From assembly GCF_014359905.1 (NCBI RefSeq), contig NZ_JACIYP010000037.1:1-47830 (forward strand): a stretch of DNA of 47,830 bases, given 5' to 3'. Source of the DNA: Hoeflea sp. Its GTDB lineage: Bacteria > Pseudomonadota > Alphaproteobacteria > Rhizobiales > Rhizobiaceae. Positions 9,623 through 17,909 of this stretch are shown in pieces (within the stretch, counting starts at the first letter, position 1; each line of letters starts with the position of its first letter). The notes below the pieces were generated by a model. It was given only the letters and a program-made list of their open reading frames with translations. It ran no database searches and had not been told where the DNA came from. A program made the position numbers and the translations under genes.

Positions 9623-10213
9623 ATGCCAAGGCTTTTTACCGCTCTTGAAATCCCGCGGGACGCGGCCATGTCGCTCTCCCTCCTGCGTGGCGGACTTCCC
9701 GGTGCCCGCTGGATCGATGTCGAGAATTACCACATCACCTTGCGATTTATCGGCGACATCGACGGCCCCGCCGCCGATGAGCTGATCAGCGCCTTCGACC
9801 GGATCGACCGGTCGTCCTTTTCGCTGACGCTGTCGGGGATGGGATCGTTCGGCTCCAAGAAGCCGCATTCGATCTGGGCCGGCGTCTCGCCATCCCCTGA
9901 ACTCAAGGCGCTCCAGGCGGAGATCGAGCGGATCTGCCAGCGCCTCGGCTTCGGACCCGATCCGCGCCGGTTTTCGCCGCATGTGTCGCTGGCGCGGCTG
10001 CGCAATGCCCGGGTCGGCGACGTGGTCGAGTATCTCGGCGCGCGGGGCAATTTCCGCACCATGCCTTTCACCGTCGGCCGGTTCGTGGTGATGTCGTCGC
10101 GCGATTCGGTCGGCGGCGGGCCCTATGTCGTCGAGGAAGCCTATCCGCTCGGCTGGCGCAATTCGCTGCCGAGCCTCGACACCAGCGCCTTGCAGCCCTC
10201 GCGCAACAGCTGA
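9623..10213 (+). CDS. thpR: RNA 2',3'-cyclic phosphodiesterase (2'-5' RNA ligase family)
   Basis: A 196-residue 2H phosphoesterase. The two catalytic HxT/S motifs are present: HITL (about residue 36) and HVSL (about residue 119), in the family contexts YHITLRFIGD and SPHVSLARL. Members open 2',3'-cyclic phosphates on RNA and, in vitro, ligate tRNA halves through a 2'-5' bond; the cellular role is unclear. The last 73 bases overlap the 3' end of the convergent phosphatase gene. No strong ribosome site is visible before the ATG. Confidence 0.9.
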   Translation: MPRLFTALEIPRDAAMSLSLLRGGLPGARWIDVENYHITLRFIGDIDGPAADELISAFDRIDRSSFSLTLSGMGSFGSKKPHSIWAGVSPSPELKALQAEIERICQRLGFGPDPRRFSPHVSLARLRNARVGDVVEYLGARGNFRTMPFTVGRFVVMSSRDSVGGGPYVVEEAYPLGWRNSLPSLDTSALQPSRNS

Positions 10214-10659
10214 AACACATTCTCGAACCCGTCGGCGCCGCCGTAATAGGGATCGGGCACATCGGCGGTCTTGCCGAGCGTGTAGTCCAGAAACAGGAAG
10301 ATCCGGCCGTGGCGTGCCGAGGGCGAGCGTGCCTTGAGCGTTGCCGCGTTCGAGCGGTCCATTGCGAAGATCAGGTCAAAGCGGTCGAAATCCTCGGGCG
10401 CCACCTGCCGCGCCCGCTGGGCCGAAATGTCGATCCCGTGGCCTGAAGCGGTTTCGACCGAGCGCGGATCGGGCGCGTCGCCCTGGTGCCAGTTGCCGGT
10501 GCCGGCCGAATCGATGGAGACATGCGCGCCGAGCCCCGCATCAACCAGCGCCTCGCGCAAGATTCCCTCGGCCAGGGGCGAGCGGCAGATATTGCCCATG
10601 CAGACAAACAGCACCGAAAGTTGCGTCCTGTGCGTGCTGTCGGTTACGCTCGTTTCCAT
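10141..10659 (-). CDS. Low-molecular-weight protein-tyrosine phosphatase
   Basis: A 172-residue cytosolic phosphatase with the P-loop CX5R(S) as C20-MGNIC-R26-S27 and the acid loop DPYYGG near the C-terminal third, both diagnostic. Bacterial members dephosphorylate tyrosine kinases of exopolysaccharide synthesis or stress proteins. The ATG at 10659 is chosen over a TTG two codons earlier. Two features are unusual: the start codon is only 33 bases from that of the divergent dehydratase gene, and the last 24 codons overlap thpR on the other strand. Confidence 0.93.
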   Translation of the reverse strand: METSVTDSTHRTQLSVLFVCMGNICRSPLAEGILREALVDAGLGAHVSIDSAGTGNWHQGDAPDPRSVETASGHGIDISAQRARQVAPEDFDRFDLIFAMDRSNAATLKARSPSARHGRIFLFLDYTLGKTADVPDPYYGGADGFENVFQLLREGCKALVSRLGSELRQPSG

Positions 10660-10692
10660 GTTCAACCCACTCTTTCAGCCCCGGAGGACGCC

Positions 10693-10998
10693 ATGACGCG
10701 CCAGAAACTCGATAGCACAGCCGTTTCCGAAAAGCTCGCCGCGGTTTCCTCCTGGGAGATCGACGCCGGCGAGACCGCCTTGACCAAACACTTCCGCTTC
10801 GCTGACTTCAGCGAGGCGTTCGGTTTCATGGCCCGCGCGGCGCTGGCGGCCGAAAAACTCGATCATCATCCCGAGTGGAAAAATGTCTACCGCACTGTCG
10901 ATGTACGCCTGACCACCCATGACGCCGGCGGACTGACCGAGCTGGACTTCGATCTCGCCATCGCCATGGACCGCATCGCCGGCGACGCCCAGGGCTGA
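10693..10998 (+). CDS. phhB: 4a-hydroxytetrahydrobiopterin dehydratase (pterin-4a-carbinolamine dehydratase)
   Basis: A 101-residue enzyme that dehydrates 4a-hydroxy-tetrahydropterin, recycling the cofactor after aromatic-amino-acid hydroxylation. The active-site signature [13 protein letters not shown] and the later [12 protein letters not shown] are clear, and the length is typical. A CGGAGGACG site precedes the ATG. No phenylalanine hydroxylase (phhA) lies in the window, so a partner is not evident; a role as a moonlighting or general pterin enzyme is possible. Confidence 0.92.
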   Translation: MTRQKLDSTAVSEKLAAVSSWEIDAGETALTKHFRFADFSEAFGFMARAALAAEKLDHHPEWKNVYRTVDVRLTTHDAGGLTELDFDLAIAMDRIAGDAQG

Positions 10999-11067
10999 CG
11001 GAGGGCCGACATTGAAGCCGGCGGCATTCATGACCATATGGAAATGAACTATAACCGAGGGCATCCC

Positions 11068-11487
11068 ATGAGCACTCTTGAAGGCGAAATTCTCGAACCG
11101 GATCACACCTCCGGCGCCAACACCAAGGGCGCGGACGAGGCATCGGTACGGGCAGGGTTCTGGCGCACCTTTCGCAAGGCGGCCGGGCAGATCCCCTTCG
11201 CCGAGGATGCGGTGGCCGCCTATTACTGTGCGCTCGATCCGGAGACCCCGGGCAAGTCCAAGGCTGTGCTGCTGGGCGCGCTGGCCTATTTCATCATGCC
11301 GCTCGACGCCATTCCGGACGTCCTCGCCTTTGTCGGATTTTCCGATGACATCGCCGTGCTGACGCTGGCCCTTGCCACCATCCGCTCGAACCTGACCGAG
11401 GCCCACCGCATCGCCGCGCGCCGCTCGCTCGCCGACTTTGCCGCCGACAAGGGTGCGAAGCCGAAGAAGACCAGGGCTTCGTCATAG
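11068..11487 (+). CDS. YkvA family membrane protein (DUF1232)
   Basis: A 139-residue protein with the DUF1232 core: KSKAVLLGALAYFIMPLDAIPD and VLAFVGFSDDIAVL, a re-entrant or transmembrane hairpin with the conserved PxDxIPD motif. The function of the family is unknown. The start at 11068 is preferred to an in-frame ATG at 11038 because GAGGG lies seven bases upstream of it. It is probably read with the dehydratase gene 70 bases upstream. The C-terminus is basic (KGAKPKKTRASS). Confidence 0.85.
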   Translation: MSTLEGEILEPDHTSGANTKGADEASVRAGFWRTFRKAAGQIPFAEDAVAAYYCALDPETPGKSKAVLLGALAYFIMPLDAIPDVLAFVGFSDDIAVLTLALATIRSNLTEAHRIAARRSLADFAADKGAKPKKTRASS

Positions 11488-11551
11488 GCGAGGGAGCAGG
11501 CAACACACGCGCCATGTCCGGGCGCGCGAGAGCCGCTTGAACGCCGTGACG

Positions 11552-12127
11552 TCAGTGCATCGTCATGTCGCCATTATCGTTTTCGAGGCTGCGCCGCAGC
11601 CGTGAGAACGCGAGACGGATCCGCGATTTCACCGTGCCCAGCGGCAATCCGGTGTCCTCGGCGATCTGGCTGTGGGATCTTCCCAGGAAGAATGCCTGGC
11701 GCACCAGGATCGCCTGCTCTTCCGGCAGGTCGAGCATCGCCTTGCGCACCCGTTCGTCGCGCTCCTCCGCTTCGACAATGTCATCCGCGGCCTCGGGCTG
11801 GGAGGGTTGCAGCGCCGGGTCGTCCGGGTCGAGCAGGGCGCTCTTGTCGCGCCTGAGCGCATCGATGCGGCGATTGCGCGCAACCCTGAACAGCCAGGTC
11901 GCAAGCGAGGATTTGGCGGGATCGAACAGCCCGGCCTTGTGCCAGAGAACGATCATCACTTCCTGCACCATCTCCTCGGCCTGGGAGGGTTCCATGCCGA
12001 GCCGCTGCAGATAGGATTTGAGCCGCGGCGCGAAATAATCGAAAAGTTCCGCAAAGGCAGCCTGATCCCGCCTGAGGGAAACCGCCTCGGCAAGGCCGGC
12101 AAGCCGCTCTTTCAAGTCATCCGACAT
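11552..12127 (-). CDS. ECF-family RNA polymerase sigma factor
   Basis: A 191-residue sigma-70-like factor with region 2 (AFAELFDYFAPRLKSYLQRL through WLFRVARNRRIDALRR, about residues 24-92) and region 4 (LPEEQAILVRQAFFLGRSHS through TGLPLGTVKSRIRLAFSRLR, about 130-180). The text DPAKSSLATWLFRVARNRRID resembles the R. sphaeroides RpoE/ChrR-type (ECF11) group, which answers singlet oxygen and other oxidative stress. Such factors normally have a zinc-binding ChrR anti-sigma gene directly downstream; here the downstream side is the convergent YkvA gene and no anti-sigma frame is visible. Confidence 0.93.
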   Translation of the reverse strand: MSDDLKERLAGLAEAVSLRRDQAAFAELFDYFAPRLKSYLQRLGMEPSQAEEMVQEVMIVLWHKAGLFDPAKSSLATWLFRVARNRRIDALRRDKSALLDPDDPALQPSQPEAADDIVEAEERDERVRKAMLDLPEEQAILVRQAFFLGRSHSQIAEDTGLPLGTVKSRIRLAFSRLRRSLENDNGDMTMH

Positions 12128-12413
12128 TAGTTGCGCAGAACTCCCGCATGCATGATGCGACCCGTCGCCACCTCACCGTTGCCATGTCAACACGTACACA
12201 TGATTTATCAAAGGTCAAACTGTTGCCGGATTCGCATTGTTACAAATGGTGAGCAAGGGACATCACGCCGCACCCAACGCCAGATTGAAGTCTCATTAAG
12301 GGATTCATTGACGGTTTGGTAACCAGGATTAAGTCAAAATGAACCAATCACCTCGCATAGAGCGGGAACGGCCATCAGGCCGGGACACAGGACCACGAAC
12401 CGGTAGGGAAGCC

Positions 12414-12917
12414 ATGTTTGGGAAGACAATCGCAACCGCAGTGACGGCGCTCTTCGCATTGACCGCCGCCGCGGCGGCGCAATCGCCCACCAGGATCCAG
12501 CAATTCGATTCCTGGGGCGCATATTCATATGATTCAAACGGCGGCAAGGTCTGCTACGTGCTGTCGGTACCGATCAGCTCGGCGCCGACCAATGTCGATC
12601 ACGGCGACATCTTTTTCCTGGTCTCACAGCGGCCGGGTCAGAATGTGAGCTATGAGCCGCATGCCATGATGGGCTATCCCTTGCAGGAATCCTCCAAGGT
12701 GACCGTCAATGTGGACGGGCGTGACTTCACCTTTTTCACGCGCGGCAGCTCGGCATGGGTGGAGAACGCCGCCCAGGAACCGCAACTGGTGGCTGCGATG
12801 AAGGCAGGCACGTCGATGACGGTCAAGGCCGTGTCGCGCCGCGGCACCGACACCTCCTACAGCTATTCGCTCAGGGGCATCACCGCGGCGCTCAACCAGA
12901 TCGCCAGCTGCAAATAA
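12414..12917 (+). CDS. Invasion-associated locus B (IalB) family secreted protein
   Basis: A 167-residue exported protein. A signal peptide spans about residues 1-23 (ending ALTAAAAAQ). The mature part has the IalB-family pattern GKVCYVLSVP near the start, a central SYEPHAMMGYPLQ region, and a closing Cys (QIASCK), which with the first Cys probably makes a disulfide. The family was named from Bartonella IalB, but in free-living rhizobia members are periplasmic proteins of unknown role. The inner ATG with TAGGGAAG before it is chosen over one 25 codons upstream, because only it puts the signal peptide at the N-terminus. Confidence 0.82.
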   Translation: MFGKTIATAVTALFALTAAAAAQSPTRIQQFDSWGAYSYDSNGGKVCYVLSVPISSAPTNVDHGDIFFLVSQRPGQNVSYEPHAMMGYPLQESSKVTVNVDGRDFTFFTRGSSAWVENAAQEPQLVAAMKAGTSMTVKAVSRRGTDTSYSYSLRGITAALNQIASCK

Positions 12918-12938
12918 AAGCGTCCCGCAAAAGGGATG

Positions 12939-12964
12939 AAAAAGGCCGGGCGACCGGCCTTTTT
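12939..12964 (+). terminator. Intrinsic terminator after the IalB-like gene
   Basis: AAAAAGGCCGG and CCGGCCTTTTT form a perfect 11-pair stem with a GCGA tetraloop, giving a T-run on the plus strand and, because of the A-run, also on the minus strand. It can therefore end transcripts from both the IalB-like gene and the convergent membrane-protein gene at 13009-13413. Confidence 0.9.
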
Positions 12965-13008
12965 CCTTTTGACCGGACCCGCCGCCCGACTCCGGCGCGG
13001 CTTCCGGA

Positions 13009-13413
13009 TCAGATATGCCGCAAGGCCCTGTGGCACAGGACTGCGACATAGATCGCAAGGATAAGATCCAGGATCTCGATCAGGCCAAGCGGCAGCGGGA
13101 TCGGATCGGGTGAGCGTGGAAACACCGCGCCAAGATCCAGCAGCACCACAAAGACATAGCCCCACGACACCGCGATTGCCGCCCAGGCAAGCGCCAGCCT
13201 GGCCTTGATCAGTCCGATCGCGGCAACAAGCGCGATCACCCCCAGCGTGACCAGAAACACGTTGAAGCCCCAGAACACCGGGCCGCCAAGGCCGGAAAAA
13301 TCTCGGGTCTCGACCGGGCCGCCGGGCACCAGCGTTGCAAAACTCGCCACCAGCAAGAGCAGCAGCCAGCCGGCCGTCGCGGCGCTCCGGGTCTCAACCG
13401 ACGATCCTGTCAT
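13009..13413 (-). CDS. Small integral membrane protein, unknown function
   Basis: A 134-residue protein with four likely membrane helices: TAGWLLLLLVASFATLV, FWGFNVFLVTLGVIALVAAI, LALAWAAIAVSWGYVFVVLL and GLIEILDLILAIYVAVLC. I do not recognise a named family. The ATG at 13413 is fixed by an AAGGAGAG ribosome site; the frame runs upstream into the tetR leader but lacks support. It is divergent from the TetR gene and shares with it the intergenic twin operator, so it is the probable target of that repressor. Confidence 0.8.
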   Translation of the reverse strand: MTGSSVETRSAATAGWLLLLLVASFATLVPGGPVETRDFSGLGGPVFWGFNVFLVTLGVIALVAAIGLIKARLALAWAAIAVSWGYVFVVLLDLGAVFPRSPDPIPLPLGLIEILDLILAIYVAVLCHRALRHI

Positions 13414-13444
13414 GGGTCTCTCCTTTGGCTGACGCTCAATTTTC

Positions 13445-13496
13445 ATACTCCGAGTATGGTCCATAATGTCGTTGAACCCGTCAATACTTGAAGTAT
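13445..13496. promoter_or_regulatory. Twin dyad operators between the membrane-protein and TetR genes
   Basis: ATACTCCGAGTAT at 13445-13457 and ATACTTGAAGTAT at 13484-13496 are perfect 13-base dyads fitting ATACTYSRAGTAT, with centres 39 bases apart. One lies 32 bases before the membrane-protein start codon, the other 8 bases before the TetR start codon. This is the layout expected for an autoregulated TetR repressor controlling its divergent neighbour. Confidence 0.8.
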
Positions 13497-13504
13497 GGTG
13501 AGCC

Positions 13505-14101
13505 ATGGCCCAAAGAGACACGCTCACCCCTCAAGACTGGATCAAGGCGGCGTTCCGGCTGCTCACCAGCACCGGCCCCACCGCGATCCGGGTCGATTTG
13601 CTGTGCCGTGAGCTGGGCGTCACCAAGGGCTCGTTCTACTGGCATTTCGCTGATCTTGCGGCGCTGAGGGCTCAGATGGTCGCGCATTGGCGCCGCGTCG
13701 CGACAAGCGATGTCATCGCCGCGATGACCTCGGCGGAGCTTGCGCCGCGCGAACTGTTCATAAGACTGTTCGAGACCGTGCTGAGCCAGCCTGCGCGCGA
13801 CTATGGCGGAGCGATGGCCGAGGCTGCGATCCGCCATTGGGCGGCGGGCGATGAGGCGGTGCAGGCCGTGGTGCGCGAGGCCGACACCGAGCGGCTGGCG
13901 TTCCTGACCCTGCAATTGCGCGGCGCAGGCCTGAGCGGACCGGAAGCCCGCTCGCGCGCGGCGCTGCTCCTGGCAACGCTCATCGGCCTTGAGCAGCTGA
14001 CTGGCGAACCGGCGCTGCCGCGCCTTGATATTCCCGGTTTTGTCGACGCCATGCTGACACCGGCACGGATGGTGGACGCAACGGGCGGGGCTTTCGCCTG
14101 A
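13505..14101 (+). CDS. TetR/AcrR family transcriptional regulator
   Basis: A 198-residue DNA-binding regulator. Residues ~8-55 form the TetR helix-turn-helix: WIKAAFRLLTSTGPTAIRVD, then LCRELGVTKGSFYWHFADLA with the typical GSFYWHF recognition-helix end. The C-terminal two thirds form the helical ligand-binding domain, whose inducer cannot be predicted. There is no clear Shine-Dalgarno sequence; the second dyad operator ends only eight bases before the ATG, so repressor bound there would block its own expression. Confidence 0.92.
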   Translation: MAQRDTLTPQDWIKAAFRLLTSTGPTAIRVDLLCRELGVTKGSFYWHFADLAALRAQMVAHWRRVATSDVIAAMTSAELAPRELFIRLFETVLSQPARDYGGAMAEAAIRHWAAGDEAVQAVVREADTERLAFLTLQLRGAGLSGPEARSRAALLLATLIGLEQLTGEPALPRLDIPGFVDAMLTPARMVDATGGAFA

Positions 14102-14117
14102 ACGGCTGGCGTGACGA

Positions 14118-14822
14118 TCATGCCCGCTCCGTCATCTCGCGCGGCGCCTCATCCCAGCGGTTCTGATCCGGCCAGAGCGCCCTGAGCATGGCGCCCTGCC
14201 CGGTGAATCTTTCGTCCAGAACATCGCATCCATAGATCCGGTCGGTCCTGAAATGCCGGAACCCGGCGCGAAGCTCGCACCAGCAGGCCAGCATCACGCA
14301 TTCAAGGTGATAGACCAGCGCCAAAGGCCGCACGGCTCTCACCGTCCGGCAGCCCTGCTCGTCCTGATAGGTGAGCCGCAATTTGCGCTCGCCGCGGATC
14401 GCATCGCGAAGCGTCGAGACCTGCACGCAACCCTTGGCCGGGTCATCCGGAGGCGCGCCCCAGGGCGCCACCTGAAGCCAGTCCGCCGGCCCGTGCAGCG
14501 CCTCGACCTTCTCGTGGATGCGCCGGGCGGCGCGCTGCAACGCACTGTCACCGGTGCGCGACAGCAGGGCCAGCCCGACCCTGAGCGCCTCGATTTCCTC
14601 GAGGTCGAAATTCAGCGGCGGCAGGTCGTAGCCCCGGCGCATCACATAGCCGATGCCCGGCTCCCCCTCGATCGGCGTGCTCATCATCTGCAGCGCCGAG
14701 ATGTCGCGATAGATCGTCCGCGTCGAGACCTCGAGCTGGTGCGCCAGAGTCTCGGCCGTCATCGGCCGGCTGGCGGATCTCAGGATCTGGATGATCTCGA
14801 ACAAGCGGTTTGAGCGGTGCAT
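14118..14822 (-). CDS. YafY-type HTH-WYL domain transcriptional regulator
   Basis: A 234-residue regulator: an N-terminal HTH_11 winged helix (NRLFEIIQILRSASRPMTAE, then TLAHQLEVSTRTIYRDISAL, residues ~5-45) and a C-terminal WYL ligand-sensing region in which RLTYQDEQG, RPLALVYHLECVMLACW and FRHFRTDRI are recognisable. Family members are repressors or activators controlled by small ligands or nucleic acid. It is divergent from the small gene at 14929, with a dyad operator between, which suggests it controls both. Confidence 0.9.
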   Translation of the reverse strand: MHRSNRLFEIIQILRSASRPMTAETLAHQLEVSTRTIYRDISALQMMSTPIEGEPGIGYVMRRGYDLPPLNFDLEEIEALRVGLALLSRTGDSALQRAARRIHEKVEALHGPADWLQVAPWGAPPDDPAKGCVQVSTLRDAIRGERKLRLTYQDEQGCRTVRAVRPLALVYHLECVMLACWCELRAGFRHFRTDRIYGCDVLDERFTGQGAMLRALWPDQNRWDEAPREMTERA

Positions 14823-14841
14823 CGGTCAGGTCCTCCACGTG

Positions 14842-14886
14842 CTGCTGACACTCTATCACCATCCACTGACACCAGTCTGTCAGCAG
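14842..14886. promoter_or_regulatory. Candidate operator of the WYL regulator
   Basis: CTGCTGACA (14842-14850) and TGTCAGCAG (14878-14886) are exact reverse complements. A further CTGACA (14866-14871) pairs with the same TGTCAG as a second dyad with a six-base spacer. These half-sites sit 20-64 bases from the WYL-regulator start codon and 43-87 bases from the start of the divergent gene, where an autoregulatory operator is expected. Confidence 0.65.
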
Positions 14887-14928
14887 TGGCGCGCTAGCCT
14901 GTCTCAAGGATAAGGCGAGGGGTTAGTC

Positions 14929-15279
14929 ATGAGCTATTATGATCAGGCAATGATGATGGCGCTCAAGCTCGGCCCCTGGGCCAACAGGACCCCCACGGAG
15001 ATCGACAGGGATATCGAGCAGGCGACCATGATGCGGCAGCGTTTGACCCCGGAGCGTCCGGCAATCGGTGGCGCCGTCAAGCGGATGCTGGTCCGCTTCG
15101 CCCGCGGCTGGAGCCGCAGGTCCCGCCGCCGGCCGCGCAGCAATCAAGAGCTTGGCCCCCTGATCACGCGCTGCCGAGCCGACCGCGCCGTGACCGACGG
15201 CATGGCCGTTACCGTTCAAACGGACCCGGCTGAACGCGACAGCCATTGCGCCGATGGTGACGAAGCCGGCAAAACCTGA
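14929..15279 (+). CDS. Small hypothetical protein divergent from the WYL regulator
   Basis: A 116-residue frame that I do not recognise. The N-terminus (MSYYDQAMMMALKLGPWAN) is mildly amphipathic, the middle is strongly basic ([16 protein letters not shown]), and the C-terminus is acidic. A GAGGGG site lies six bases before the ATG, and the gene starts just beyond the operator of the WYL regulator, which supports a regulated gene. Against this, composition is uneven, a frame of similar length runs on the other strand, and no domain is evident. The true C-terminus may be shorter if a frameshift is present. Confidence 0.5.
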   Translation: MSYYDQAMMMALKLGPWANRTPTEIDRDIEQATMMRQRLTPERPAIGGAVKRMLVRFARGWSRRSRRRPRSNQELGPLITRCRADRAVTDGMAVTVQTDPAERDSHCADGDEAGKT

Positions 15280-15318
15280 TACAGCCCGGGGCTTCGCCAA
15301 CAAGAGCGCCCATTACCG

Positions 15319-16554
15319 ATGCCAGCCACGATCGATCTGACAAACCCTTCCGCGCGTCCCGCCCGGCCCCACGCTCCGAAAGTTGCGGATGGAATGCCGA
15401 CCCTGATCGGCATGAGCCGTGACGAGATGGTCGAGGCCATGGCGGACGCCGGCGTGCCCGAGCGGCAGCGCAAGATGCGGGTCAACCAGATCTGGCACTG
15501 GCTCTACATTCGCGGCGTCTCGGATTTTGCCGACATGCACACGATCTCGCGCGATCTGCGCGAGGCGCTGGCCGCGCGCTACACCATCGCCCGCCCGGAG
15601 ATCGTCGAGGAGCAGATCTCGAATGACGGCACCCGCAAATGGCTGATGCGGTTTCCGCCGCGCGGCGCCGGCCGGCCCGTCGAGGTGGAAACCGTCTATA
15701 TTCCCGAGGAAGGCCGCGGCACGCTGTGCATTTCGAGCCAGGTGGGCTGCACGCTGACCTGCACCTTCTGCCACACCGGCACCCAGAAGCTGGTGCGCAA
15801 CCTCACCGCCGAGGAAATCCTGTCGCAGCTGCTGATTGCCCGCGACCGGCTCGGCGATTTTCCGCACAAGGACACGCCGCAGGGCGCGATCGTTCCGGCG
15901 GAGGGCCGCAAGGTCACCAATATCGTCATGATGGGCATGGGCGAGCCGCTGTACAATTTCGAAGAGGTCAAGAAGGCGCTGCTGATCGCGTCGGATGGCG
16001 ACGGCCTCGCCCTCTCGCGCCGCCGCATCACCTTGTCGACCTCCGGTGTGGTGCCGGGCATTGTCCGCACAGGCGAGGAAATCGGCGTGATGCTGGCGAT
16101 CTCACTGCATGCGGTGCGTGACGACTTGCGCGACGAGCTGGTGCCGATCAACAAGAAATATCCGCTCAAAGAGTTGCTCGAGGCCTGCCGCACCTATCCC
16201 GGCGTGTCGAACGCGCGGCGCATCACCTTCGAATATGTGATGCTCAAGGGCGTCAATGACAGCCTGTCGGACGCCAAGGAACTGGTGCGGCTGCTCAAGG
16301 GGATTCCGGCCAAGATCAACCTCATCCCGTTCAATCCCTGGCCGGGATCGGCCTATGAGTGCTCGGACTGGGAGACGATCGAGACATTCGCCGATTTCGT
16401 CAACGCCAATGGCTACGCCTCGCCGATCCGCACCCCGCGCGGCCGCGACATTCTGGCGGCCTGCGGCCAGCTCAAGAGCGAATCCGAGCGCATGCGCAAG
16501 ACCGACCGGCTGGCGCTCGAAGCCATGATGATTGCCGGCCATGGCGCCGACTGA
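15319..16554 (+). CDS. rlmN: Dual-specificity RNA methyltransferase RlmN
   Basis: Radical-SAM enzyme that methylates C2 of A2503 in 23S rRNA and A37 in some tRNAs. The 411-residue protein has the CX3CX2C cluster motif at C144, C148 and C151 ([12 protein letters not shown]), the GMGEPLYNF and RRITLSTSG blocks, and the late conserved Cys in AACGQLK that carries the transient methyl adduct. An N-terminal HhH-like region (residues ~35-100: [12 protein letters not shown]) is normal for the family. It is followed after six bases by the next gene on the same strand. Confidence 0.97.
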   Translation: MPATIDLTNPSARPARPHAPKVADGMPTLIGMSRDEMVEAMADAGVPERQRKMRVNQIWHWLYIRGVSDFADMHTISRDLREALAARYTIARPEIVEEQISNDGTRKWLMRFPPRGAGRPVEVETVYIPEEGRGTLCISSQVGCTLTCTFCHTGTQKLVRNLTAEEILSQLLIARDRLGDFPHKDTPQGAIVPAEGRKVTNIVMMGMGEPLYNFEEVKKALLIASDGDGLALSRRRITLSTSGVVPGIVRTGEEIGVMLAISLHAVRDDLRDELVPINKKYPLKELLEACRTYPGVSNARRITFEYVMLKGVNDSLSDAKELVRLLKGIPAKINLIPFNPWPGSAYECSDWETIETFADFVNANGYASPIRTPRGRDILAACGQLKSESERMRKTDRLALEAMMIAGHGAD

Positions 16555-16560
16555 CGCGCG

Positions 16561-17037
16561 ATGAGCGACATGCTCCGCCTTCTTGTGAGGATGTTCGCCA
16601 TCGCCTTCGGGTTTTTCGCCGGCTGCCTGGCGGCGGGCCTGGCCTATGCCTTTCTCGCCCGGCTGGTGGTGCCCGAGGATTTCGGCCGCTTCAGCGATCT
16701 CGAACTCACCGTGACCCTGGTCATCGGCGTGGTGGGCGTCGCAAGCCTGTTTGCCCGCGCCGTGCTGATACCGGCCTTCGCCATCATCGCCGTCTTCGAG
16801 TTTCTCAGGCGGCGCGACTGGCTCTCTTACGCGCTGGCCGGCGCCGTGATGGCGCTCGCGTCGGGCGTCTACCTGGCAGGCGGCGACGCCGTCGAACCGG
16901 CGCAGATCATCGCCATCCATACCGCCTGCGCCATCATCGGCGCCTCGGTCTACTGGCTTGTCGCCGGCCGGAATGCCGGCCGATGGCTGCCGAGCGAGCG
17001 CGCAAGAGCCGCGGCTGCCATTGACGGCGAAGCCTGA
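16561..17037 (+). CDS. Hypothetical multi-pass membrane protein downstream of rlmN
   Basis: A 158-residue protein with four likely membrane helices (about residues 8-32, 50-72, 85-107 and 118-140) and a polar C-terminus. I do not recognise a named family. It begins six bases after the rlmN stop and is most likely co-transcribed with it. Its TGA directly abuts the reverse-complement stop of the convergent LysE gene, forming TGATCA. Confidence 0.8.
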   Translation: MSDMLRLLVRMFAIAFGFFAGCLAAGLAYAFLARLVVPEDFGRFSDLELTVTLVIGVVGVASLFARAVLIPAFAIIAVFEFLRRRDWLSYALAGAVMALASGVYLAGGDAVEPAQIIAIHTACAIIGASVYWLVAGRNAGRWLPSERARAAAAIDGEA

Positions 17038-17679
17038 TCAGCGGCTCTGGGTCAGCAGGATCCTGACCGCAAACACCGAAAACACCGCCGCGAAGACATA
17101 ATCGACGATCCGCATCACCTGCGGCTTTCGCTTGAGCCAGTCCGCCAGGCTGTTGGCGCCGAGCACCACGGCGATGGCGACCGGCAGCGCGATGAGGATC
17201 GACAGCACGCCCAGGAAGATCAGCTTGCCGGTGACGTGCGGATCGCTGACGCTGACGAATTGCGGCAGGAAGGTCATGAAGAAGATGATGACCTTGGGGT
17301 TGAGCAGATTGACCCAGAGACCGTTGAGAAACGCCTTCCAGGCCGACGCCTGGCGCTTGCCGACGCTGTGAACGGCCAGAACCGACCGGTTGCGCACCGC
17401 CTGGATGGCAAGCCAGAGCAGGTAGGCGGCGCCGCCGGTCTTGAGCACCAGGAACGCCATCGGCGAGGCAACGACCAGCGCCGAGACGCCGAAGGCCACC
17501 AGAAGCGTGTGAATGGCGATGCCGAGATTGGTTCCGAGCAGCGTCATCAGGCCGATGGCCCGGCCGTCGCGGATGGTCCGGCTCATCCACAGGGTCATGT
17601 CCGGTCCGGGCGTGATCGCCAGCAACAAGGTGGCGGCTGCAAAAGCCAGCAAAGTGGTGAGGTCAGGGACAAAGATCAT
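17038..17679 (-). CDS. LysE family translocator (amino-acid exporter)
   Basis: A 213-residue inner-membrane exporter. The signature TPGPDMTLWMSRTIRDGR near residue 25, the second block LLWLAIQAVRNRS, and NLLNPKVIIFFMTFLPQFV in the middle are the hallmark of LysE/RhtB proteins, which export lysine, homoserine, threonine or related solutes. Six hydrophobic segments are visible. The ATG at 17679 gives the standard length; the longer frame upstream has no support. Shine-Dalgarno is weak. The actual substrate is not predictable. Confidence 0.92.
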   Translation of the reverse strand: MIFVPDLTTLLAFAAATLLLAITPGPDMTLWMSRTIRDGRAIGLMTLLGTNLGIAIHTLLVAFGVSALVVASPMAFLVLKTGGAAYLLWLAIQAVRNRSVLAVHSVGKRQASAWKAFLNGLWVNLLNPKVIIFFMTFLPQFVSVSDPHVTGKLIFLGVLSILIALPVAIAVVLGANSLADWLKRKPQVMRIVDYVFAAVFSVFAVRILLTQSR

Positions 17680-17844
17680 TGCATAAACCCGGGGGTGAAA
17701 AAGCTGGTCACAGGCATGTCCATGCCGGAGCCATGTGTCACCGTTTTCACGCGGCGGCCCCAAAAGCAAGCTGCCCCCGGTCAAATATCCGGCCTGACCT
17801 GAATATCAGCCAGGGCCGATCGGGTCTCGGAGCATGAGAAAGAC

Positions 17845-17878
17845 AAACGCCCCGCACATGACGATGTGCGGGGCGTTT
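17845..17878 (-). terminator. Strong hairpin terminator downstream of ompW
   Basis: AAACGCCCCGCACAT and its exact reverse complement form a 15-pair stem around a four-base loop, one of the strongest hairpins in the window. On the minus strand it starts 31 bases past the ompW stop and is followed by a T-rich but interrupted tract (TTTGTCTTTCT). Confidence 0.85.
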
Positions 17879-17909
17879 GCTTGAGAAGGTCCTGATTTCC
17901 GGTCGACGA

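Noticed and set aside
14923..15303. Minus-strand frame opposite the small gene beside the WYL regulator
   Set aside because: No start context, while the plus-strand frame has a ribosome site and a fitting operator.
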